Positions 1 through 5,262 of a stretch of 5,262 bases of DNA are shown here, piece after piece (the first letter of the stretch is position 1; each line of letters starts with the position of its first letter). The stretch covers positions 1 through 5,262 of the forward strand of contig JAFTRD010000076.1 in the NCBI GenBank assembly GCA_017462425.1. The letters are read 5' to 3'. The notes below the pieces were generated by a model. That model saw only the letters and a list, made by a program, of their open reading frames with translations. It had not been told where the DNA came from and made no database searches. This DNA comes from Clostridia bacterium. GTDB lineage: Bacteria; Bacillota_A; Clostridia; Christensenellales; Borkfalkiaceae. The position numbers and the translations under genes were made by a program.

Positions 1-69
1 CGTTTCGGGCGTTTCAGGCGTTTCGGGTGTTTCGGGCGTTTCGGGAACTTCCGGTGTTTCGGGCGTTTC
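1..69 (-). repeat. 9-bp tandem repeat encoding (Glu-Thr-Pro)n
   Basis: On the plus strand the unit is close to GGCGTTTCG, giving GAA-ACG-CCC on the coding strand. There are about seven full copies and a partial one, continuing past base 1. Most copies differ only at third positions (ACG/ACA, CCC/CCG/CCT). One copy has GTT for ACG, giving EVP at residues 121-123. The 9-base period keeps the reading frame if copies are gained or lost. It encodes the Pro-rich linker after the Ig-like domain. Confidence 0.85.
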
Positions 70-411
70 GCCTGCCGCTTTGACGATTACCTTACAGGTG
101 TCGCTTTTACCGTTGGTGGTGACGGTGATAACGGCTTCGCCTTTGGCGACTGCCTTTACCACACCGTCTTTGACGGTTGCCACGGCGTCGTCAGAGCTTT
201 TCCATTCGATATTCTTGTCCATCGCATCGTAGGGTTCGACGGATACGGCGAGCTTTTGCGACTGACCGACCTCCAACTGTATTTCATCAAGCTGAACGGT
301 GATGGTTACGTTTTCCAAGGGCTGTTGCATACAGGAAACGAACGTAGCCAGCGAAAACACGCCCAATACCAGAACGATTGCCATTGTAAAAATTCTGATT
401 TTTCTTTGCAT
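1..411 (-). CDS. BIG_2-domain lipoprotein, N-terminal part (runs off left edge)
   Basis: The first 137 codons are present and the reading frame is still open at base 1, so the C-terminus lies outside the window. The start ATG (409-411) follows AGGAGA with a 7-base spacer. Residues 1-26 form a signal peptide: a basic MQRKIR start, a hydrophobic core, then FVSC with Cys27 as the probable lipidation site. Phe at -3 of the lipobox is tolerated but not ideal. Residues about 36-110 look like one bacterial Ig-like group 2 domain: a beta-rich stretch with LEVGQSQKL, EWKSSDDAVATV, GVVKAVAKGEAVITVT and a closing CKVIV strand. From residue 115 a Glu-Thr-Pro tripeptide repeats to the edge (one copy is EVP), a typical extended linker in surface proteins. 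It is probably anchored outside the membrane. Its binding partner or function cannot be told, because any functional domain would lie beyond the repeat. Confidence 0.85.
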   Translation of the reverse strand, partial: MQRKIRIFTMAIVLVLGVFSLATFVSCMQQPLENVTITVQLDEIQLEVGQSQKLAVSVEPYDAMDKNIEWKSSDDAVATVKDGVVKAVAKGEAVITVTTNGKSDTCKVIVKAAGETPETPEVPETPETPETPETPET

Positions 412-463
412 AACTGATTCTCCTTTTTATTGGTATACCCCTACTTTGCGTAGAATTTTAAGG

Positions 464-492
464 ATTATGCAGAGAAAATTTTAAAATGCAGA
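464..492 (-). promoter_or_regulatory. Weak candidate promoter for the lipoprotein gene
   Basis: Reading the minus strand, TCTGCA (492-487, three of six matches to TTGACA) is followed by a 17-base spacer and CATAAT (469-464, five of six matches to TATAAT). Both hexamers fall within two copies of the direct repeat ATGCAGA (plus strand, 467-473 and 486-492). The 95-base gap before the lipoprotein gene is A/T-rich and holds nothing else convincing. The gene could instead be read through from the upstream haemolysin III-like gene, since no strong terminator separates them. Confidence 0.25.
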
Positions 493-506
493 AAAAAAGT
501 TATAGG

Positions 507-1208
507 TTATAATAAAAACATTATACTGACGAACTGGAAGATACTGCCAAGCAGCACGAAAACGTGCCATACGCCGTGCATATATTTTTTCTTCTTACCG
601 AGTGCGTAGAATACGATGCCGACGGTATAAAATACGCCGCCCGCCAAAAGCCATAAAAAGCAGGGAAGTGATACCGCCTCTAAAAATTGACGCATGATGA
701 ACACCACCATCCAGCCCATGATAACGTAGCTGATTTGGCTTAAAATTTTAACCGCTTTCCAATGCATATTGATAGAGTTGAAGGTAATGACAAGAATTGC
801 CAAGCCCCATTCTATCGCAAAGATAATTTTACCGATGGGCTGCGACCAGAACGTAATAAGGCAAAAGGGAGTGTAACAACCCGCTATAAGCAAAAAGATG
901 GTACAGTGGTCAAAGATGCGGAAGACGCGCTTTGCCGTGCCCTGCGGTAGGAAATGATAGAGCGAACTCATGGTGTATAACATAATAATACAAGCCGAAT
1001 AAATAGCTACCGCCCAATATTTATTGATTGTGGGGCTTTGCATTGCGCTAAGAAAGGCAATAACGGAGAATAAGACTCCCAGTCCCCCGCCCACGATATG
1101 GGAGATTGCGTTAAACAGCTCCTCTCCCTTGCCGTATACGGGTTCTCCCCTTCGAGCGTTTTCTTTTAAATGATTGTTTTGTATTCCGTTATAAAGAACT
1201 TTTTGCAT
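507..1208 (-). CDS. Haemolysin III / PAQR (adiponectin-receptor) family membrane protein
   Basis: This is a 233-residue integral membrane protein of the HlyIII/YqfA/YplQ group, the bacterial arm of the PAQR superfamily. About seven hydrophobic helices are visible, roughly at residues 35-56, 64-83, 103-121, 127-146, 155-173, 181-202 and 212-232. The family motifs are in order: GEELFNAISHIVG near the N-terminus, SSLYH (Ser81, His85), RIFDHCTIFLLIAGCYTPF (Asp100), and HGVWH (His211, His215) in the last helix. The Ser, the Asp and the three His residues (85, 211, 215) are the set that holds the zinc in PAQR structures, so the site looks intact. The GTG at 1220 is in frame but lies directly against the GAGGAGG ribosome site. 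The ATG at 1208, 12 bases downstream of that site, is therefore the likelier start. Some family members are called haemolysins, but the true bacterial role is unsettled; a hydrolase or membrane-lipid role is inferred from eukaryotic relatives. It appears to be transcribed on its own. Confidence 0.93.
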   Translation of the reverse strand: MQKVLYNGIQNNHLKENARRGEPVYGKGEELFNAISHIVGGGLGVLFSVIAFLSAMQSPTINKYWAVAIYSACIIMLYTMSSLYHFLPQGTAKRVFRIFDHCTIFLLIAGCYTPFCLITFWSQPIGKIIFAIEWGLAILVITFNSINMHWKAVKILSQISYVIMGWMVVFIMRQFLEAVSLPCFLWLLAGGVFYTVGIVFYALGKKKKYMHGVWHVFVLLGSIFQFVSIMFLL

Positions 1209-1220
1209 AAAAAATAACAC

Positions 1221-1239
1221 CCTCCTCGTAATTTTTACG
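1221..1239 (-). promoter_or_regulatory. Ribosome site with adjoining small hairpin, haemolysin III-like gene
   Basis: GAGGAGG (1227-1221) is the only strong Shine-Dalgarno sequence. It has no spacer to the GTG at 1220 and 12 bases to the ATG at 1208, which decides the start in favour of the ATG. Immediately 5' of it, 1227-1239 forms the inverted repeat CGTAA-aaa-TTACG, a five-pair stem that shares one base with the ribosome site. It is a weak stem and may be chance. Confidence 0.6.
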
Positions 1240-1284
1240 ATTTTTTGTAGTTTTCATATTGCTTGAAATTTTGCTTACAACCGT

Positions 1285-1313
1285 ATTATAGCCCGATTCT
1301 CGAAAAAATACTA
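1285..1313 (-). promoter_or_regulatory. Candidate promoter of the haemolysin III-like gene
   Basis: A perfect TATAAT lies on the minus strand at 1290-1285, about 77 bases before the ATG. At the right 17-base distance the -35 position reads TAGTAT (1313-1308), a poor match, and there is no TG extension. The purB terminator further upstream means the gene needs its own promoter, which is the best argument for this site. The rest of the gap (1314-1405) is pyrimidine-rich on the plus strand, with a short TCTAC-TCTCG-GTAGA inverted repeat at 1376-1390. I see no gene in it. Confidence 0.4.
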
Positions 1314-1405
1314 CCTACCGCTTATTTTCTTTTCTCTCCTGTTGTTTTTGAGTTTTCTACTCGGATTTTCTCCACTCTACTCTCGGTAGAATTGAATTTT
1401 TGCAT

Positions 1406-1448
1406 AAAAAAAGCACGACGGGTACCGTATTTTTGGAACCTGACGTGC
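1406..1448 (-). terminator. Rho-independent terminator after purB
   Basis: The arms 1413-1426 (GCACGACGGGTACC) and 1435-1448 (GGAACCTGACGTGC) pair over 14 positions with two A-A mismatches and one G-T wobble. They leave an 8-base loop at 1427-1434. Read on the minus strand, the stem is followed by seven T residues (1412-1406). It begins 41 bases after the purB stop codon and closes the three-gene operon. In the plus direction the stem is followed by only four T residues, so it is probably not an efficient terminator that way. Confidence 0.88.
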
Positions 1449-1489
1449 TTTTATGGTATTTTTATGAAGTTAAGTTTTTATTCTGAAAA

Positions 1490-2926
1490 TTAAACCTTAA
1501 CGTCGCCCGTTTCACCGAGGAGCGCTTTGTGTTTTTCTAAAATGGGAGTTATTTCCTCACGGATAAACTCTTCGGTCTGTACGGGCGCACGACCGATAAA
1601 CTTTTTAGCGTCTACGATTTCGTCCAGCTTATCCCATACCGCCTTGAACGTTTCGTCCTTGGCAATGAGCTGTAAAAGATTGTTTTCCTTGCCCTCTACT
1701 TTAACGTTTTTACCCGCTTCCATGGAGAGAACACGAATCCGTTCGTGCAGCTCCTGTCTGTCGCCGCCTGCCTTTACGCATTCCATAATAATATTTTCAG
1801 TCGCCATGAAGGGAAGCTCCGCCTGAATGTGACGGGCGATAACCTTATCGTATACGACCATGTTTTCAGCTACGTTCATGTAGATATTCAAAATGGCGTC
1901 TACGGCGAGGAATGCCTGCGCATTGACGATACGGCGGTTTGCCGAGTCGTCCAGCGTGCGTTCCATCCACTGCGTGCCTGCGGTGATAGCGCCGTTTAAG
2001 GGCAGGGATACCACGTAGCGAGCCAGAGCGCAGATACGTTCGCTGCGCATGGGGTTGCGCTTATACGCCATAGCAGAAGAACCGATCTGACTCTTTTCAA
2101 AGGGCTCTTCAATCTCCTTCATGTTCTGCAAAATACGCACGTCGTTGGCAAATTTATACGCCGACTGCGCAATTTGAGAGAGAACGCACTGTACGTTGTA
2201 GTCGAACTTTCTGGGATAGGTCTGACCGGTAACGCCGTACACCTTGTCGTAGCCCATTTTGGCAACGACCTTCTTTTCCAGCTCTTTTACCTTTTCGCCG
2301 TCGCCGTTAAACAGCTCCAAAAAGGAAGCCTGCGTACCCGTAGTACCCTTTACTCCACGCAGTTTTACGTGAGATTTTAAGTCTACGAGGTTCAAGTAGT
2401 CCATTTCGAGATCCTGTAGCCAAAGGGTGGCACGCTTACCGACGGTGGTAAGCTGCGCAGGCTGTAAGTGGGTGAAGCCCAAAGAAGGCATATCTTTATA
2501 GGCAAGCGCAAATTTTTTGAGCTTGTCAATAACGTTGACGAGCTTTTTCAAAATAATGTCGAGCGCATCGTCAATAATGACGACCTCGCTGTTGCAGTTG
2601 ACGAAACAGCTGGTAGCGCCGAGATGGATAATGCCCTTGGCGGTGGTTGCCTGCGCGCCGTACGCTTTAACGTGCGCCATAACGTCGTGACGAACCTCAC
2701 GTTCGTTCTTTTCCGCCAGCTCAAAGTTGATGTCCTCTGCGTATTTTTTCAGCTCTGCCACCTGCTCGGGAGTGATGTTTAAGCCCATCTCCATTTCCGA
2801 TTCGGCGAGGGCAATCCAGAGCTTTCTCCAGAGCTTGAAGCGCTTTTCATCCGAAAAGTTTTGCTGCATTTCCTTGCTTGCATATCTCGTGCAGAGCGGA
2901 TTTTGATAAATTGCGTAATCTGTCAT
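1490..2926 (-). CDS. purB: Adenylosuccinate lyase
   Basis: The enzyme catalyses two fumarate-releasing steps in the cytoplasm: SAICAR to AICAR in purine synthesis, and adenylosuccinate to AMP. It is 478 residues, the long form of the family, and complete. The fumarate-lyase signature is GSSAMAYKRNPMRSE (282-296), with Ser283 in the position of the catalytic base. His153 in GFTHLQPAQLTTVGKRA fits the general acid, and His80 in RHDVMAH a substrate-site His. KGTTGTQASFLELF (193-206), QWMERTLDDSANRR (319-332) and ELPFMATENII (370-380) are further family blocks. From memory these line up with human ADSL with a constant offset of six residues (human His86, His159, Ser289, Arg303), so it belongs to the human-like branch rather than the shorter Bacillus-type one. 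The start ATG follows AGGAGA with an 8-base spacer. It is the last gene of the operon, 24 bases after the cyclophilin stop, and is followed by a terminator. Confidence 0.98.
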   Translation of the reverse strand: MTDYAIYQNPLCTRYASKEMQQNFSDEKRFKLWRKLWIALAESEMEMGLNITPEQVAELKKYAEDINFELAEKNEREVRHDVMAHVKAYGAQATTAKGIIHLGATSCFVNCNSEVVIIDDALDIILKKLVNVIDKLKKFALAYKDMPSLGFTHLQPAQLTTVGKRATLWLQDLEMDYLNLVDLKSHVKLRGVKGTTGTQASFLELFNGDGEKVKELEKKVVAKMGYDKVYGVTGQTYPRKFDYNVQCVLSQIAQSAYKFANDVRILQNMKEIEEPFEKSQIGSSAMAYKRNPMRSERICALARYVVSLPLNGAITAGTQWMERTLDDSANRRIVNAQAFLAVDAILNIYMNVAENMVVYDKVIARHIQAELPFMATENIIMECVKAGGDRQELHERIRVLSMEAGKNVKVEGKENNLLQLIAKDETFKAVWDKLDEIVDAKKFIGRAPVQTEEFIREEITPILEKHKALLGETGDVKV

Positions 2927-2950
2927 TGTATAATTCTCCTGCGTGAAGTT

Positions 2951-3475
2951 TTAGATCGAATATTTTTCGGGTGCGGGATACTCAACGGAGAAGGTTTCCG
3001 CCGTTACCCGTTTCATTTTTTGCTCCTCTCGGGGTCTGTCGCTATAATCGGTGCGAACGGTTGCAATTTCATCCACCGTTTCCATGCCCTCGATTACTTG
3101 ACCGAAAGCGGCGTATTCCCCGTCCAGATAAAAAGCGTCTGCGTGCATGACGAAGAACTGACTGCCTGCCGAGTTGGGCAATGCCGAACGAGCCATGGAA
3201 AGAACGCCACGGACGTGCTTGATATCGTTTTGTTTAAAGCCGTTGCGGGAAAACTCGCCCTTGATTTTATAGCCGGGGCCGCCCATGCCCGTACCCTTGG
3301 GATCGCCGCCCTGGATCATAAAGCCTTCGATGACCCGATGAAAGATAAGTCCGTTATAAAAGCCTTCTTTGACCAGAGCCAAGAAGTTATTGACCGTGTT
3401 GGGCGCTTTTTCGGGGTATAACTCCGCCTTGAAAGTTTTACCGTTTTCCATTTCAAACGTAACGATGGGATTCAT
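2951..3475 (-). CDS. Cyclophilin-type peptidyl-prolyl cis-trans isomerase
   Basis: It speeds cis-trans isomerisation of X-Pro bonds during protein folding. The 174-residue protein is a single cyclophilin domain without a signal peptide or membrane helix, so it should be cytoplasmic. The key block is FHRVIEGFMIQGGDP (45-59), with Arg47 as the catalytic arginine and Phe52, Met53 and Gln55 lining the pocket. GSQFFVMHAD (104-113) and LDGEYAAFGQV (117-127) complete the active site. The position of human CypA Trp121 is Tyr116 and that of His126 is Tyr121. Such changes are common in bacterial members and usually mean weaker cyclosporin binding. The ribosome site TAGGAG overlaps the stop codon of the deaminase gene (TAG, 3493-3491), with a 12-base spacer to the ATG, so translation of the two genes is probably coupled. 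It resembles PpiB, but I leave the symbol open because several paralogues can exist. Confidence 0.96.
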   Translation of the reverse strand: MNPIVTFEMENGKTFKAELYPEKAPNTVNNFLALVKEGFYNGLIFHRVIEGFMIQGGDPKGTGMGGPGYKIKGEFSRNGFKQNDIKHVRGVLSMARSALPNSAGSQFFVMHADAFYLDGEYAAFGQVIEGMETVDEIATVRTDYSDRPREEQKMKRVTAETFSVEYPAPEKYSI

Positions 3476-3490
3476 GTTATATTATTTCTC

Positions 3491-3946
3491 CTATTGAATA
3501 TCATTATATTTTTCTATTTTTGTGCCTGCTTCTTTAAACAGCCGTAAGGAAAAATCATCGGGATAGCCGTCCTCGTAAACGACACGGGAAATACCTGCGT
3601 TGATGATCATTTTTGCGCATATTACGCAGGGCTGGTGCGTACAATAGAGAGTTGCGCCGTTGACGTTAATACCGCATTTTGCCGCCTGAATGATGGCGTT
3701 CTGCTCAGCGTGGACGGCAAAGCACAGCTCGTGCTGCGTGCCGGAGGGAATATTCAGCTTTCTACGCAAGCACTCCCCTTTTTCCACACAGCTTTCAATA
3801 CCCGAAGGCGCTCCGTTATAGCCCGTGGTCATAACACGCTTGTCCTTGACGATAACGGCGCCTACGTGGCGGCCTGCCTGATAACAGCTTGACCAGGAGC
3901 CTACGAGGCGGGTGAGTTCCATAAATCTTTTATCCCACTTGTCCAT
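3491..3946 (-). CDS. Deoxycytidylate (dCMP) deaminase family protein, ComEB-like
   Basis: The likely reaction is zinc-dependent deamination of dCMP to dUMP, feeding thymidylate synthesis. The protein is 151 residues with the start chosen here. The zinc site is complete: His79 and Glu81 in HAEQNAI (Glu81 the proton shuttle), and Cys107 and Cys110 in PCVICAKMI. GYNGAPSG (42-49) and a Cys-containing insert, CVEKGECLRRKLNIPSG (53-69), before the HAE motif are typical of dCMP deaminases rather than cytidine or tRNA deaminases. The open frame extends to an ATG at 4072. That would add 42 residues without family similarity, and it lies upstream of the predicted promoter. The ATG at 3946, preceded by AAGGAGA with an 11-base spacer, is therefore preferred. 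It is the first gene of the operon with the cyclophilin and purB. Exact substrate (dCMP rather than another cytosine nucleotide) is inferred from the family. Confidence 0.93.
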   Translation of the reverse strand: MDKWDKRFMELTRLVGSWSSCYQAGRHVGAVIVKDKRVMTTGYNGAPSGIESCVEKGECLRRKLNIPSGTQHELCFAVHAEQNAIIQAAKCGINVNGATLYCTHQPCVICAKMIINAGISRVVYEDGYPDDFSLRLFKEAGTKIEKYNDIQ

Positions 3947-3962
3947 TTTTCTGCCGTTCTCC

Positions 3963-3988
3963 TTACGTTTTAAGAAAGCTTTACGTTT
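3963..3988 (-). repeat. Direct repeat in the deaminase leader
   Basis: TTACGTTT occurs at 3963-3970 and 3981-3988 on the plus strand, 18 bases apart. The proximal copy touches the deaminase ribosome site AAGGAGA (3964-3958). Both copies lie downstream of the predicted transcription start, within the 5' untranslated leader. The function is unknown and chance is possible. Confidence 0.5.
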
Positions 3989-3999
3989 CTTTCCTAATA

Positions 4000-4028
4000 A
4001 TAATAACATACAAAAAAATAAATTGCAA
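4000..4028 (-). promoter_or_regulatory. Promoter of the deaminase-cyclophilin-purB operon
   Basis: Read on the minus strand, TTGCAA (4028-4023, four of six) is followed by a 17-base spacer and TATTAT (4005-4000, five of six). A TGT directly before the -10 makes it an extended -10 element. Transcription should start near 3993, giving a leader of about 47 bases to the ATG at 3946. The -35 lies inside the palindrome AATTGCAATT (4021-4030). Confidence 0.65.
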
Positions 4029-4056
4029 TTATTTGCAACTTTTTTCCAAAATTTTG
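4021..4056. promoter_or_regulatory. Cluster of short palindromes between the divergent promoters
   Basis: AATTGCAATT (4021-4030) and CAAAATTTTG (4047-4056) are perfect 10-base palindromes. A second TTGCAA is at 4033-4038, with its centre 10 bases (about one helical turn) from the first TTGCAA. The first overlaps the -35 of the minus-strand promoter and the second ends one base before the -35 of the groESL promoter. They could be operators for either unit, but the region is A/T-rich and short palindromes arise easily there. None matches CIRCE or CtsR. Confidence 0.35.
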
Positions 4057-4057
4057 T

Positions 4058-4085
4058 TTGACGGCAAGACAATTGCGTTTATAAT
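4058..4085 (+). promoter_or_regulatory. groESL promoter, sigma-A type
   Basis: TTGACG (4058-4063, five of six) is followed by a 16-base spacer and a perfect TATAAT (4080-4085). Transcription should start near 4092, leaving about 36 bases before the groES ATG. This is a strong vegetative promoter. I searched by eye for the CIRCE repeat (TTAGCACTC with its inverse) and for a tandem CtsR heptad around it and found neither. Confidence 0.8.
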
Positions 4086-4127
4086 ATAAAAGTCGAAAAA
4101 ATTATGAAACTTTATGGAGGAGATATT

Positions 4128-4415
4128 ATGAATATCAAACCGTTATTTGACAAAGTTGTCGTGGAGAACGTTTCCACCGAAGAAAAAACCAAGAGCGGTC
4201 TTTTTTTGCCCAGCGCTGCGCAGGAAAAGCCCCAGACCTGTATGGTCGTTGCCGTAGGCCCCGGCGGCATGATGGACGGCAAAGAAGTGGTTATGCAGGT
4301 GAAAGTAGGCGATAAAGTGCTTTGCTCTAAGTACGCAGGCAGTGATTTTAAGGTGGACGGTAAGGAATTTACCATCATCAAACAGAGCGATATTCTCGCT
4401 ATCGTAGAAGACTAA
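4128..4415 (+). CDS. groES: Co-chaperonin GroES (Hsp10)
   Basis: This is the seven-fold lid of the GroEL folding chamber, acting in the cytoplasm. The 95-residue length matches the family. MNIKPLFDKVVVE opens the first beta strand. Residues 17-36 are the mobile loop, with Leu25-Phe26-Leu27 in the position of the hydrophobic tripeptide (Ile-Val-Leu in E. coli) that docks onto GroEL. VVAVGPGG (40-47), VKVGDKVLCSKYAGSDFKVDG (split at 58-67 and 68-78) and the C-terminal DILAIVED are typical. The frame is open from an upstream ATG at 4104, but GGAGG (4116-4120) sits 7 bases before the ATG at 4128, which gives the standard N-terminus, so that start is chosen. It is followed 20 bases later by groEL, so the two form the usual operon. 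Confidence 0.98.
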   Translation: MNIKPLFDKVVVENVSTEEKTKSGLFLPSAAQEKPQTCMVVAVGPGGMMDGKEVVMQVKVGDKVLCSKYAGSDFKVDGKEFTIIKQSDILAIVED

Positions 4416-4417
4416 TC

Positions 4418-5262
<845 letters not shown>

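Noticed and set aside
492..512. Possible terminator after the haemolysin III-like gene
   Set aside because: On the minus strand TTATA-acc-TATAA is followed by a C and seven T residues, but the stem is only five A-T pairs with a three-base loop and overlaps the stop codon. It is too weak to call.
1376..1396. Inverted repeat TCTAC-TCTCG-GTAGA before a T-rich run
   Set aside because: A five-pair stem with an interrupted T run and no plus-strand gene ending nearby does not make a credible terminator.
1263..1493. Plus-strand open frame of 76 codons
   Set aside because: It has no ribosome site, begins at a non-ATG codon, has a Phe/Ser/Leu-rich sequence typical of translated A/T-rich noncoding DNA, and runs through the purB terminator.
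2861..3421. Plus-strand open frame of 186 codons opposite the cyclophilin and purB genes
   Set aside because: It is a shadow of two clear minus-strand genes, has no family features and no convincing ribosome site. The same applies to the other plus-strand frames opposite purB and the deaminase, and to the minus-strand frames opposite groES and groEL.
3947..4072. Upstream extension of the dCMP deaminase frame to an ATG at 4072
   Set aside because: It adds 42 residues unlike the family, has no good ribosome site, and crosses the predicted operon promoter at 4000-4028. The ATG at 3946 has AAGGAGA in front and gives the normal length.
4089..4113. Possible leader hairpin (AAAGT / ACTTT) or RNA thermometer at groES
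   Set aside because: Only five pairs across a 15-base loop, and nothing in the leader pairs with the GGAGG site, so there is no support for a thermosensor.
4104..4127. Upstream start of groES at 4104
   Set aside because: It would add eight residues before the standard GroES N-terminus and would place the strong GGAGG inside the coding region. The ATG at 4128 is correctly spaced from that site.

Overview
The window is an ordinary housekeeping segment of a bacterial chromosome, most likely from a Clostridia-type Firmicute. The evidence is the strong AGGAGG-like ribosome sites, the consensus sigma-A style promoters, the clostridial-looking GroES and GroEL, and the long-form adenylosuccinate lyase. 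Base composition is moderate by eye, with A/T-rich intergenic regions. A gut-type lineage such as Christensenellales would fit, but that is a guess from overall protein style. I see no rRNA, tRNA, CRISPR array, insertion sequence, phage gene or recombination site.

Layout, left to right. (1) 1-411, minus strand: the N-terminal part of a secreted lipoprotein with one bacterial Ig-like (BIG_2) domain, followed by a tandem Glu-Thr-Pro repeat that runs off the left edge. (2) 507-1208, minus: a seven-helix haemolysin III/PAQR-family membrane protein with its own probable promoter. (3) 1406-1448: a rho-independent terminator ending the next unit. (4) 1490-3946, minus: a compact three-gene operon transcribed in the order dCMP deaminase, cyclophilin-type peptidyl-prolyl isomerase, adenylosuccinate lyase (purB), with gaps of only 15 and 24 bases. 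(5) 3947-4127: a divergent promoter region. (6) 4128-5262, plus: groES, then the N-terminal half of groEL, cut by the right edge.

The deaminase and purB supply nucleotide precursors: dUMP for the thymidylate pathway, and AICAR and AMP for the purine pathway. The cyclophilin between them is a folding helper, as is the divergently transcribed GroES/GroEL chaperonin. The intergenic region between the two units carries a good promoter in each direction and several short palindromes. It has no recognisable CIRCE (HrcA) or CtsR operator, so how groESL is heat-regulated here is open.

I did not find a previously undescribed system. The points most worth checking are the missing classical heat-shock operator at groESL, the palindromes between the divergent promoters, and the conserved or chance nature of the deaminase-cyclophilin-purB operon.
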